Shown: one piece after another, positions 53,576-62,158 of the stretch | Position numbering within the stretch: the first letter of the stretch is position 1 | How the letters are laid out: each line of letters opens with the position of its first letter | DNA from: JBAOHV01 sp963714875 | GTDB lineage: Bacteria; Actinomycetota; Acidimicrobiia; Acidimicrobiales; Microtrichaceae | Reading direction: 5' to 3' | Assembly: GCA_963714875.1 (NCBI GenBank) | Contig: CAVQQI010000006.1 | Location: 33,275 to 97,274 of the forward strand | Length of the DNA stretch: 64,000 bases | Notes under the pieces: generated by a model | Database searches by the model: none | Seen by the model: the letters and a program-made list of their open reading frames with translations, nothing else | Told to the model about the DNA's origin: nothing | Made by a program: the position numbers and the translations under genes

Positions 53576-53615
53576 GCGACGGGCGAGCGCTGTGCGAACG
53601 TCGAGTCTCGGGTTC

Positions 53616-53660
53616 CTGTCGAGCGCAGGCGACTGTCGAGCGCAGGCGACTGTCGAGCAC
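53616..53660 (+). repeat. 17-bp tandem repeat (2.6 copies)
   Basis: CTGTCGAGCGCAGGCGA occurs at 53616-53632 and 53633-53649, then partially at 53650-53660, in the 103-bp gap between two convergent genes. It appears non-coding. Confidence 0.7.
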
Positions 53661-53678
53661 GGTGCGGCTGCACCCTGC

Positions 53679-54710
53679 TCAGCGGGGACCGGACCCCGGG
53701 TGCCCTTCGCCGGTGACCTGTTCGAAGAGCTCGGGGAACACCCGCGACACCCGGTCCATCAGGTAGTCGCCGTACGGTCCCCGCAGGTCATCGACGCTGC
53801 GGCCGTCCCAGCGTCCGAGTGCAGCCTCCTGACGCGCCCGTTCGGTCGGTTGGCAACCCGGTAGCGGCGCGATCTGCGCGTCGAACGCAGGATCGAGGAA
53901 CAGCGGGAACGAGTAGCGGTCCCGCTCGGGCGGCCGGACACGGTGGGGGGTCGAGCGAAGGCGGCCGCCGGTCATGCGCTCGAGCATGTCGCCCAGGTTG
54001 CACACGATGGCATCGTCGATGGGAGCGACATCGACCCACTCCTGCCCCACACGGACCTCCAGCCCGCCGGTTTCGTCCTGGACCAGCAGTGTCAGCAACC
54101 CGTAGTCGGTGTGCTCCGCCACGCCCCAGCCCCGCTCGGGCCGGGGGGTCGCCGGGTAGTGGAAGATCCGGAACAGCACGGTCGGCTCGGCGCACCACCG
54201 GTCGAACCAGTCGCGGTCCAGATCGAGCGAGATGGCGATGCCCGACAGCACCGCCCGCCCCACCTCGGTCAAGCGGTCCATCCACTCCGGCACCAACTCG
54301 CGCAGCTCCGAGGGGCGCTGCGGATACAGGTTGGGGCCGTGCAGCGGCACACCGGCGCGCACCCGGGGGTCGTCGACCGAGAGGTCGGTGCCGAAGTACA
54401 GGCCCTCCTTCACATCCGGGACGCCAGCGGTCAGCTCGGCCCCGACGGGGAACCAGCCCCGCCAGGCGCTGCCGCCGTGGCGCATCGCGATGCGGTCCTT
54501 CTCGGACCCGTCGAGCGCAAAGAAGTCCACTGCGGCGTCATGCAGTCGTTGCCGAAGTGCCGGGTCGACACCGTGGCCGACGAGCTGCAGCGCGCCGGGT
54601 CCGCTGCACGCGACACGGATCGCCGCCGCGGTCCGGGTCACCGCCGCGTTGCTCGCTCCCGGGTCGAGCAGGGGAGCGATGTCGACCACGGGGATGCCGG
54701 CGCGAGCCAT
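53679..54710 (-). CDS. 2-Oxoglutarate/Fe(II)-dependent oxygenase (isopenicillin-N-synthase family)
   Basis: A 343-aa non-heme iron oxygenase. The N-terminal DIOX_N domain begins IPVVDIAPLLDP and contains LQLVGHGVDPALRQRLHDAA. The catalytic jelly roll carries the iron ligands HxD in AEHTDYGLLTLLVQDE and His in RSTPHRVRPP, and the 2OG-binding RYSFPLF. Start ATG 54710; a longer frame to 54755 exists. Such enzymes hydroxylate or desaturate small molecules; no cluster partner reveals the substrate. Confidence 0.87.
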   Translation of the reverse strand: MARAGIPVVDIAPLLDPGASNAAVTRTAAAIRVACSGPGALQLVGHGVDPALRQRLHDAAVDFFALDGSEKDRIAMRHGGSAWRGWFPVGAELTAGVPDVKEGLYFGTDLSVDDPRVRAGVPLHGPNLYPQRPSELRELVPEWMDRLTEVGRAVLSGIAISLDLDRDWFDRWCAEPTVLFRIFHYPATPRPERGWGVAEHTDYGLLTLLVQDETGGLEVRVGQEWVDVAPIDDAIVCNLGDMLERMTGGRLRSTPHRVRPPERDRYSFPLFLDPAFDAQIAPLPGCQPTERARQEAALGRWDGRSVDDLRGPYGDYLMDRVSRVFPELFEQVTGEGHPGSGPR

Positions 54711-54769
54711 GGTCCAGCGTGGCACGTCGGCACCGCGCGTCGCGGTCCCGGTCACCTACCGTGGCCATC

Positions 54770-55777
54770 ATGCAGTTCCGATTCCTCGGCCGGTCAGGTC
54801 TCAAGGTCAGTGCCATCTCCTACGGGAACTGGATCACGCACGGGTCCCAGGTCGATGACGGCGACGCCATCGCCTGTGTGCACGCGGCGCTGGATGCGGG
54901 CATCACCACCTTCGACACCGCCGATGTCTACGCCGGCACGCGGGCCGAGGTCGTCCTGGGCGAGGCGCTGCGCGGCCAGCGGCGCGAGGGCATCGAGGTG
55001 TTCTCCAAGGTGTACTGGCCCACCGGCCCCGGCCCGAACGACACCGGGTTGTCGCGCAAGCACATCATGGAATCGTGCGAGGGGTCGTTGCGCCGGCTCG
55101 GCCTGGACCACCTGGACCTCTACCAGGCGCACCGCTACGACCACGAGACGCCGTTGGAGGAGACCATGACGGCCTTCGCCGATCTGGTGCGGTCCGGCAA
55201 GGTCCTCTACATCGGCGTGTCGGAGTGGAGCGCGGAGCAGATCCGGGCGGGGGCGGCGCTGGCCAGGGAGCTGCGCATCCCGTTCGTGTCGAACCAGCCC
55301 CAGTACTCGCTGCTGTGGAGGGTGATCGACGACCAGGTCGTGCCGGCGAGCCGGGACGAGGGGCTCTCGCAGATCGTCTGGTCGCCCATGGCCCAGGGGG
55401 TGCTGACCGGCAAGTACCTGCCCGGCCAGCCCGTCCCCCAGGGGTCCCGCGCGACCGACGACAAGGGCGGTGCCGACTTCGTCCAGCGCTTCCTGCGCGA
55501 CGAGGTGCTGGAGCGGGTCCAACAGGTCGTGCCGTTGGCGGCCGAGGCAGGTGTGTCGATGGCGCAGCTGGCGGTCGCATGGGTGCTGCGCAACGACAAC
55601 GTCGCCTCGGCGATCGTCGGTGCGTCGCGGCCCGAGCAGCTGGCGGACACCGCCGCTGCGGCCGAGGTCACCCTGGATGACGATCTGGTCGCTGCGGTCG
55701 AGGCGATCCTGGATCCCGTGTGCGAGTCCGATCCGGTCCTCACCGAGAAGATGACGCCCCGGACCCGGCTGCAATAG
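54770..55777 (+). CDS. Aldo/keto reductase (Kv-beta/YghZ-like, AKR6-type)
   Basis: A 335-aa NADPH-dependent aldo/keto reductase. MQFRFLGRSGLKVSAISYGN starts the barrel; catalytic residues are the Asp and Tyr in TFDTADVYAGTRAEVVLGEA, Lys in VFSKVYWPTG and His in DLYQAHRYDHETPLEET. SEWSAEQI, NQPQYSLLWR and VGASRPEQLADT are the cofactor-binding strands. ATG 54770 gives the family length. Divergent from the oxygenase gene. Confidence 0.9.
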   Translation: MQFRFLGRSGLKVSAISYGNWITHGSQVDDGDAIACVHAALDAGITTFDTADVYAGTRAEVVLGEALRGQRREGIEVFSKVYWPTGPGPNDTGLSRKHIMESCEGSLRRLGLDHLDLYQAHRYDHETPLEETMTAFADLVRSGKVLYIGVSEWSAEQIRAGAALARELRIPFVSNQPQYSLLWRVIDDQVVPASRDEGLSQIVWSPMAQGVLTGKYLPGQPVPQGSRATDDKGGADFVQRFLRDEVLERVQQVVPLAAEAGVSMAQLAVAWVLRNDNVASAIVGASRPEQLADTAAAAEVTLDDDLVAAVEAILDPVCESDPVLTEKMTPRTRLQ

Positions 55778-55784
55778 CCGAGAT

Positions 55785-55798
55785 CCGGGGCGCCCCGG
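55785..55798 (+). terminator. Possible terminator after the aldo/keto reductase
   Basis: The palindrome CCGGGGCGCCCCGG lies 8 bp after the stop. It can fold only with a short inner loop, so this is a weak call. The rest of the 267-bp gap to 56045 shows no gene. Confidence 0.4.
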
Positions 55799-56044
55799 TT
55801 CCCGCCGGGAGGTGCGTCCCCGTGGGACGTGCGCAATCGATCCGACACTGGTGTCGGCGTCGTCGGCGGCCGACTCAAGAAGAAATCCCGCGTCGGTGGT
55901 GAAGGGCCCTCAGTTGCCGGTCCGCGTGCTCGCCCCGGGCGTCGCTGCCAGTGCTTGACGCCGTTCAGCTGGCGGTGGAGACTTCCGCATCAGTACAGCG
56001 GCCTGATGTGGGCCGAGTGGTACGGGGAACTACGGGAGAGATCG

Positions 56045-57790
56045 ATGTCTCGAAACTGGCGGGTAGCTCTTGCCGCGCTGTGTGCGGTGGTCATTGCGGC
56101 GGTGGCAGTGCCAGCAGGGGTGGGTGCACAGAAGGTGCAGAACCCGGGGACCTTCTCGCTGTTGGCTCGAGGCGGCCAGATCGCATTGGGCAGCGGCCTC
56201 GGACTCGACCTGGAGCCCAACCCGCTCCCGCAGTGCTCCGACGGCGTCGACAACGATGCCGACGGTCGCGTCGACGACCTCGACAACCAATGCGCAGCTG
56301 GTCCCAACGGTGAGCCCAAGTCGGCCGACGACAGCGAGACCGCTCCCGGTTTCCAGCCGAAGATCAACCTGTCCATCACCGGCACGATCGACAAGAACGG
56401 CAACGTGACCATCCCGACGACCGGCGTGGTGTTCCCCCCTGCCTACATCGCCATCAACTTCAACGGGCTGTGGGTCGTCAAGGCCGAGGTGCTCGCCACT
56501 GCGCCGGCGACCGGCACGATCGATCCGCTGACCGGCGACGTCGTGCTCGATGTGGCGGCACGCATCAAGCTCAGCGGCAACATCGGCAATCAGCTGCCCT
56601 CCAGCTGCTCCATCGGCACGGCCAACCGGCCGCTGCGGCTGAACCTGGTCTCGGGCCGCAAGGAGCCCATCGGGACCAACGGTGCCATCACTGGCTCGCC
56701 CTACAACTCGGTCACCGGTCGGGCGGTCCTCGTGGACAACGCCTTCGCCGTGCCGGGCGCGTCGGGCTGTGACATCTTCCCCTTCCCGATCAACAGCACC
56801 ATCAACAGCCAAGTCGGTGTCCCGTCCGCTGCCGGGAGCAACGCAGCGGTGCTGGCGGGCGAGACCTCGCCGGCGCTGGGCAAGGCGATCACGCCGGCCA
56901 TCAGCTCCAGCCTGCCCCTCAACGGCAACCAGGCGCCCTTCGCCGTCTCCCTGAGCGGCGCCACGTCTGGCGTCGTGGCCGGGCCCGCCACCTACAGCTG
57001 GGCGTTCAGCGACGGCACCACGGCCACGGGTGAGAACGTCGACAAGACCTTCGCCGCCGGCAACCAGTCGGTGACGCTCACCGTGACCGACGCCGACGGC
57101 GACCAGAACTCCGTGACCTCGTTCTTCACCGTCAGCCCGGGCGACGGTACGACCACGACCACGACCACCTCGACGACGCCGACCACCACGTCGTCCACGA
57201 CGACGACGCCGACCACCACGTCGTCCACGACGACGACGCCGACCACCACGTCGTCCACGACGACGACGCCGACCACCACGTCGACGACCTCGACCACGTC
57301 GACCACCACGTCGACGACCTCGACCACGTCCACGACGTCAACCACGACGACGACGGCTCCGTCCACGACGACCACGGCGCCGACCACGACGACGGTGCCC
57401 CAGCCGGGCAACGACTCGGTCGACGTCAGCATCTCGGGTGCGGTGTCCTACGACAACGCCGGCGGCGGCGCCGGTGACGTCGCGGTTCGTCGTGACGCCA
57501 ACGGCATCGTGTCGGTGCGGGGTTCGCTCGACCTCGCCGGGACCGAGGGCGGCACCGCAAGGGTGACCGCCAACGTGCAGCGGGCATGGATCCTGCCGCT
57601 GTGGGTCGGTCAGGTGTCGGTACGTGACCAGGGCGCCGGCGTCAACGTGACTGCTCCGGTCTTCGGCCGGATCGCACGTGGCGACACCGCGACCACGGCG
57701 GAGGGGACGGCCAACTGGTTCGTCCTGGGAACCTTCCCCAACCTGTTCCGCCCCTACACCCTGAACTGGTCCGTCACCGACGCTGACTGA
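56045..57790 (+). CDS. Secreted cell-surface protein with PKD domain and Thr-rich stalk
   Basis: A 581-aa exported protein. Signal peptide with likely cleavage after residue ~28 (AGVGA). A Cys-flanked Asp-rich motif CSDGVDNDADGRVDDLDNQC (~60-79) follows, common in secreted proteins and probably calcium-binding. A beta-rich domain (~100-290) with four more Cys precedes a PKD domain (~300-365: YSWAFSDGTTATGENVDKTF, VTLTVTDADGDQNS). Then comes a Thr/Ser/Pro stalk (~369-452) and a C-terminal beta domain ending NLFRPYTLNWSVTDAD. No cell-wall anchor is visible. RBS GGGAGAGATCG. Probably an adhesin or surface-layer-associated protein. Confidence 0.78.
   Translation: MSRNWRVALAALCAVVIAAVAVPAGVGAQKVQNPGTFSLLARGGQIALGSGLGLDLEPNPLPQCSDGVDNDADGRVDDLDNQCAAGPNGEPKSADDSETAPGFQPKINLSITGTIDKNGNVTIPTTGVVFPPAYIAINFNGLWVVKAEVLATAPATGTIDPLTGDVVLDVAARIKLSGNIGNQLPSSCSIGTANRPLRLNLVSGRKEPIGTNGAITGSPYNSVTGRAVLVDNAFAVPGASGCDIFPFPINSTINSQVGVPSAAGSNAAVLAGETSPALGKAITPAISSSLPLNGNQAPFAVSLSGATSGVVAGPATYSWAFSDGTTATGENVDKTFAAGNQSVTLTVTDADGDQNSVTSFFTVSPGDGTTTTTTTSTTPTTTSSTTTTPTTTSSTTTTPTTTSSTTTTPTTTSTTSTTSTTTSTTSTTSTTSTTTTTAPSTTTTAPTTTTVPQPGNDSVDVSISGAVSYDNAGGGAGDVAVRRDANGIVSVRGSLDLAGTEGGTARVTANVQRAWILPLWVGQVSVRDQGAGVNVTAPVFGRIARGDTATTAEGTANWFVLGTFPNLFRPYTLNWSVTDAD
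57148..57402 (+). repeat. Thr-stalk coding repeats, including 3 x 30 bp identical units
   Basis: Three identical 30-bp units (57181-57210, 57211-57240, 57241-57270) encode TTPTTTSSTT-type repeats, followed by shorter ACC/ACG-rich units. These are slippage-prone coding repeats that likely vary in length between strains. Confidence 0.8.
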
Positions 57791-57818
57791 CATCCAGTTC
57801 CGTCAGCGACCGATCTCC

Positions 57819-57854
57819 GACGACGTCCCGGCCCGCAGCGGTCGGGACGTCGTC
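57819..57854 (+). terminator. Long hairpin terminator after the surface protein
   Basis: A 12-bp perfect stem GACGACGTCCCG / CGGGACGTCGTC around a 12-base interior, 28 bp past the stop of the surface protein and 27 bp before the racemase start. Confidence 0.75.
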
Positions 57855-57881
57855 GCGTCGGACCCACCGGAAGGACACACC

Positions 57882-59030
57882 ATGAACGGTCCGTTGCACG
57901 GCGTGCGAGTCATCGAACTGGCCGGACTCGGCCCCGCGCCGTTCTGCTCGATGGTGCTCGCCGATCTCGGCGCCGAGGTCCTGCGCATCGATCGACCGCA
58001 GGCCGACCCGCCACAGGAGCCGCGCACCAACGCATGGGACGTGCTCAACCGCAATCGGCTCGGCGATCGCGGTCGACCTCCGAGCCCCCGGCGGCGCCGA
58101 GTTCGTCGCCGGGCTGGCGAGCGGACGCTGACGTCCTGATCGAAGGGTTCCGGCCCGGCGTCGCCGAGCGGCTGGGCCTCGGTCCCGATCAGCTGCGGGA
58201 GGCCAACCCCCGGCTGGTCTACGGCCGCATGACCGGGTGGGGCCAGGAGGGCCCCATGGCGTCGCAGGCCGGTCATGACCTGACCTACCTGGCACTGTCG
58301 GGTGCGCTGGCGCACATCGGGCGTGCGGGCCAGCCGCCGACGCCACCGCTCAACCTGGTCGCGGACTTCGGCGGCGGGGGGATGCTCCTGGCCATGGGCG
58401 TCCTCGCAGCCCTGGTCGAGCGGTCCGTCTCCGGCGTCGGACAGGTCGTCGACGCGGCGATGGTCGACGGAGCGGCGCTGCTGATGGCACCGCTGTTCGG
58501 TGCGTGGTCCTGGGGGTTCTGGAACGAGGCCCGGGGCACCAACCTGTTGGACTCGGGAGCGCCCTTCTACGACGTCTACGAGTGCTCCGACGGGCGGTGG
58601 CTCGCAGTAGCGGCGCTCGAAGCGCCGTTCTACGCACAGCTCCTGGACGGGCTGGGCCTGGCCGACGACGAGACCCTGCCGGACCGGAACGACTCGGACC
58701 GGTGGCCCGAGCTCCGCGATCGCATCGCCGCGGTGGTGCTCACGCGTTCACGCGACGAGTGGGCAGAGCACTTCGCACGATACCGACGCCTGTGTCGCTC
58801 CGGTGCTGACGATGGGCGAAGCACCGAAGCATCCTCACGCCATCGCGCGTGCCGCGTTCGCGGACGTCGATGGCGTCGTGCAGCCAGCAGCCGCGCCGCG
58901 ATTCGATCGGACGCCGGCTGGCCCGCCGACCGCTTCGGTCGAGGGGGTTGACGCCGCCGAGGTGCTGGCCCCGTGGGGCGTCGACGCCGATCGCGTCGGC
59001 GCACTCCGCAGTGCCGGCGTCCTCACCTGA
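57882..59030 (+). CDS. Alpha-methylacyl-CoA racemase / CoA-transferase family III, frame-interrupted
   Basis: A CaiB/BaiF-fold protein of the AMACR type, which racemises 2-methyl-branched acyl-CoAs. MNGPLHGVRVIELAGLGPAP starts the CoA-binding fold, with ADLGAEVLRIDRP, then DVLIEGFRPGVAERLG and NPRLVYGRMTGWGQEGP. GHDLTYLALSGALAHIGR contains the catalytic His, and the C-terminus reads APVLTMGEAPKHPH. Three extra bases (about 58058-58062, 58122-58130 and 58780-58785) break the frame; the repaired length of ~380 aa is normal. It suits the branched-lipid theme of the window. Confidence 0.78.
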
Positions 59031-59248
59031 GCCCACCGTCGTGGCCCACCGGCTCGGCCCTCCGGGCCCGCCGGCGTGCACCATCCCGCCGTTCCTTCCG
59101 CCGTACCGCGCTGCCGCCCAGCGTCTTTGGGAGGCATCTCGACGGCGGAGCGACGCGTCTGCCGCCCAGAGATCGCGGTGGGCCGGGGCTGCCGGGGCTT
59201 GACGGTGGTCCGCCCGTGCCCGGCGGGACCGGGCCGAGCGAGCAGGGC
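59031..59248. other. Intergenic gap without a visible gene
   Basis: These 218 bp between the convergent racemase and argJ genes show no credible coding frame and no perfect hairpin of terminator size. I see nothing assignable in it. Confidence 0.5.
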
Positions 59249-60418
59249 TCAGGTCGTGTAGTCGGCGTTGATGCGGACGTAGCCGTCGGACAGGTCGCAT
59301 CCGTACACGCGCCAGCTCGCGTCGCCGATGCCGAGGTCGACACCGATGCGCACCTCATCGCCACGCAGGTACTCCTCGAGCGCGGCCAGGTCGGCGTCGG
59401 TGATCTGAGCCGGGTAGACCTCGTCGTCGCCGAAGGTGATGACGACGCGTTCCTGGTCGATGTCGGTGTCCTCGGAGCACTTGCCGACCGCCATCGCGAC
59501 CCGCCCCCAGTTCGGATCGGCGCCGTGCACGGCGGTCTTCACCAGGGGCGAGTTCACCACTGCCTTGGCCACCCGCCGGGCCTGGTCGTCGTCGCGGGCG
59601 CCGGCGACGTCGACGAGCAACAGCTTGGTCGCGCCTTCGCCGTCGCGTGCGAGCTGGCGGACCAGGTCGGTGCAGACCTGCTCCAGGGCGACGGCGAACT
59701 CACCCGCGTCGACCGGACCGGCGGCACCGCCGGCGAGCACCGCGAGCGTGTCCGAGGTCGAGGTGTCGGTGTCCACGCTCAAGCTGTTGAAGGTGCGAGC
59801 GGCGACGTCGCGGGTGACCCGGTCGAGCTCCCCGGCATCGACCGAGGCATCGGTCATCACGAACGCCAGCATGGTGGCCATGTCGGGCTCGATCATCCCG
59901 ACGCCCTTGGCCACCCCCACGATGCGCGCAGCGTCCGGGCCGTCGCCGATGGTCGCGGCCGCGGTCTTCGCGAAGGTGTCGGTGGTCATCATCGCGGTCG
60001 CGACGTCCCGGGCGTCGGTCGACAGGAACGGTCCGCGCAGCCCGGCCAGGTGCGAGCGGATCCGATCCATCGGATACTGGCGCCCGATCACCCCGGTCGA
60101 GGTGACGAGCACGTCGGTGGTCGCGCACCCGACCGCGGCAGCGACGCCCGCTGCGAGCTCCTCGGCGTTGGCGAGCCCGACGGCGCCGGTGGCGACGTTC
60201 GCGTTCTTCGACACGACCACGAACGCCTGCAACTGTCCGTCGGCGACGTGTCGACGTGAGAGGGTCACGCTGGGTCCGGCGAAGCGTGACCTGGTGAACA
60301 CCGCTGCTGCGGGGCACGGCGCGTCGGCGGCCACCACGACGAAGTCGTCGGTGTCGTCCTTGATGCCGACGTTCGCGACGTGGGCGTGGAAGCCCCGGGG
60401 GAGTGGCACGCTGCTCAT
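59249..60418 (-). CDS. argJ: Bifunctional ornithine acetyltransferase / N-acetylglutamate synthase
   Basis: ArgJ transfers the acetyl group from N-acetylornithine to glutamate in arginine synthesis. The 389-aa precursor has the self-cleavage motif KGVGMIEPDMATMLAF (cut before the Thr), and TSTGVIGRQYPMD, NSLSVDTDTSTSDT and VHGADPNWGRVAMAVG. The C-terminus ends VRINADYTT. Start ATG 60418. No other arg gene is within the window, so it stands outside the usual argCJBD cluster or at its edge. Divergent from the amidase. Confidence 0.95.
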   Translation of the reverse strand: MSSVPLPRGFHAHVANVGIKDDTDDFVVVAADAPCPAAAVFTRSRFAGPSVTLSRRHVADGQLQAFVVVSKNANVATGAVGLANAEELAAGVAAAVGCATTDVLVTSTGVIGRQYPMDRIRSHLAGLRGPFLSTDARDVATAMMTTDTFAKTAAATIGDGPDAARIVGVAKGVGMIEPDMATMLAFVMTDASVDAGELDRVTRDVAARTFNSLSVDTDTSTSDTLAVLAGGAAGPVDAGEFAVALEQVCTDLVRQLARDGEGATKLLLVDVAGARDDDQARRVAKAVVNSPLVKTAVHGADPNWGRVAMAVGKCSEDTDIDQERVVITFGDDEVYPAQITDADLAALEEYLRGDEVRIGVDLGIGDASWRVYGCDLSDGYVRINADYTT

Positions 60419-60624
60419 CGGTTGCTGAGTCTGGCACGGGCGGGCCGGTGGTTCGGTCCGGATTCGGCCGGTGCCGGCCGCTCCGCTCCGCCCCGTGGCC
60501 ACCGGTCCCCGCCTCCTGCCGCCGGTCGCTGCCACGTCGGCGTCGTCGCGGTCGGTTCCGATTCGGTCAGCGGTGCCGGGTTCCCGCGGCAGGGCACGCC
60601 CGAGCGCCGGTACTGTCGGCCGAC

Positions 60625-62042
60625 ATGACCCGCTTCGATTCCGCACTCGACCTGGCCGCTGCGATCAGGGCCCGCAGCATCAGCCCGACCGAGGCGCTCG
60701 AGCACCATCTGGGCGTCGTCGATCGGCTCGACCCGACGCTGAACGCCTTCGCGTTCCGTGACGACGACCGGGCCCGTGCCGATGCCGCGGCGGCGACCGA
60801 GCTCGTCGCCTCGACACCGGCCGAGGAGCTGCCGCCGTTCTGCGGGGTGCCGATCCCGATCAAGGACCTCAACCGGGTCCAGGGGTGGCCGACCACCTAC
60901 GGCTCACGCGGGGTGCCCGAGGGCCCCGAGCCGACCGATGACCCGCCGGTCGCCCGCCTGCGCTCGGCGGGGTTCGTGTTCATGGGCAAGACGACCACGC
61001 CCGAGTTCGGCACCATCTCGATGACCGAGTCCGAGCGGCTGGGTGTCACTCGCAACCCGTGGAACACCGACCACACCCCCGGGGGCTCCTCGGGCGGCGC
61101 GGGCGCTGCGGTGGCGGCGGGCATGGCGCCGATCGCACATGCGTCCGACGGCGGCGGGTCGATCCGGATCCCGGCGTCGTGCAACGGGCTGGTCGGGCTC
61201 AAGGCCAGCCGCAACCGCATCACCAACCTGGTCGAGTCGATGACCTCGGCGTCGACGTCGGGCGTCGTGACCCGCACCGTCGCCGACACCGCAGCGGCGC
61301 TCGACGTGCTGGCCGAGTTCGACCGCGGCGCCTGGAACGTGGCGCCGCCGCACCCGGGTGCCTTCCTCGACGAGGTCGGACATCGATCCGGGCCGGCTGC
61401 GCATCCGGGTGACGTCCGGCAACGCCCTCGGGGTCGAGCCCATCCCAGGCATGTGTCGACGCGGTGGACGCCGCGGCGTCGATGCTGTCCGACCTCGGTC
61501 ACGACGTCAGCGACGCAGCGCCGGTGTGGCCCGATGCCGGGCAGTTCCTGACCGGCTTCCTCACCATCTGGGCCACGATCTCCGCCGGCGTGGCGGACCT
61601 GGACGTCGATGCGATGGAGCCGCACAACGCCGCCAACTACGCGCTCGCCATGGCGACCACGGCGATCGACTACGCCAAGGCGCAGATGACGCTGCAGATG
61701 GCGTCGCGCGACTTCACCGCCCAGTTCGGCACCGACTTCGACGTGCTGGTCACGCCGACCATGGCCGTCGAACCGCCCGAGGTCGGCTCGATCTGGGCGG
61801 GGTCGGACCAGGACCCGGGCGCGCCGTTGCTGAACGCCACGCCGATGGCCGCCTACACCGCGATGTTCAACGTGACCGGGCAGCCGGCGTTGTCGCTGCC
61901 GTTGCACACCTCGGCCGACGGTCTCCCGGTCGGTGTGCAGTTCGCGTCCGCGCCGTGGCAGGAGGCGGTGCTGTTGCGCCTGGGCGCCCAGATCGAGCGC
62001 CACGCACCGTGGGCCGATCGCTGGCCCGCACTCGCCGGCTGA
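60625..62042 (+). CDS. Amidase (amidase-signature family), frame-interrupted twice
   Basis: An AS-family amidase with the Ser-cisSer-Lys triad. The lysine is in GVPIPIKDLNRVQGW, the cis-Ser region is TPGGSSGGAGAAVAAGMAPI, and the nucleophile Ser lies in ASDGGGSIRIPASCNGLVGL. The C-terminal part reads FDVLVTPTMAVEPP and TGQPALSLPLHTSADGLPVG. Two extra bases (about 61378-61383 and 61445-61462) break the frame; read through it is ~472 aa, the normal length. The ATG at 60625 follows a promoter region shared with argJ. GatA is unlikely, since gatB/gatC are absent nearby and the sequence is closer to general amidases. Confidence 0.8.
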
Positions 62043-62065
62043 TCGTCACGCTCCTGGCCCACCGA

Positions 62066-62081
62066 TCGGCATCGGTGCCGA
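62066..62081. terminator. Small hairpin between convergent amidase and lipoprotein genes
   Basis: TCGGCA-TCGG-TGCCGA, a 6-bp stem with a 4-base loop in a 116-bp convergent gap. Weak but plausible. Confidence 0.4.
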
Positions 62082-62158
62082 CCGACCACCTGGGCCCACC
62101 ACACCGTCGGGCGACCATCAGCGTCGATCGCGCCGTCGACCGGCTCCAGGGCTGATCG

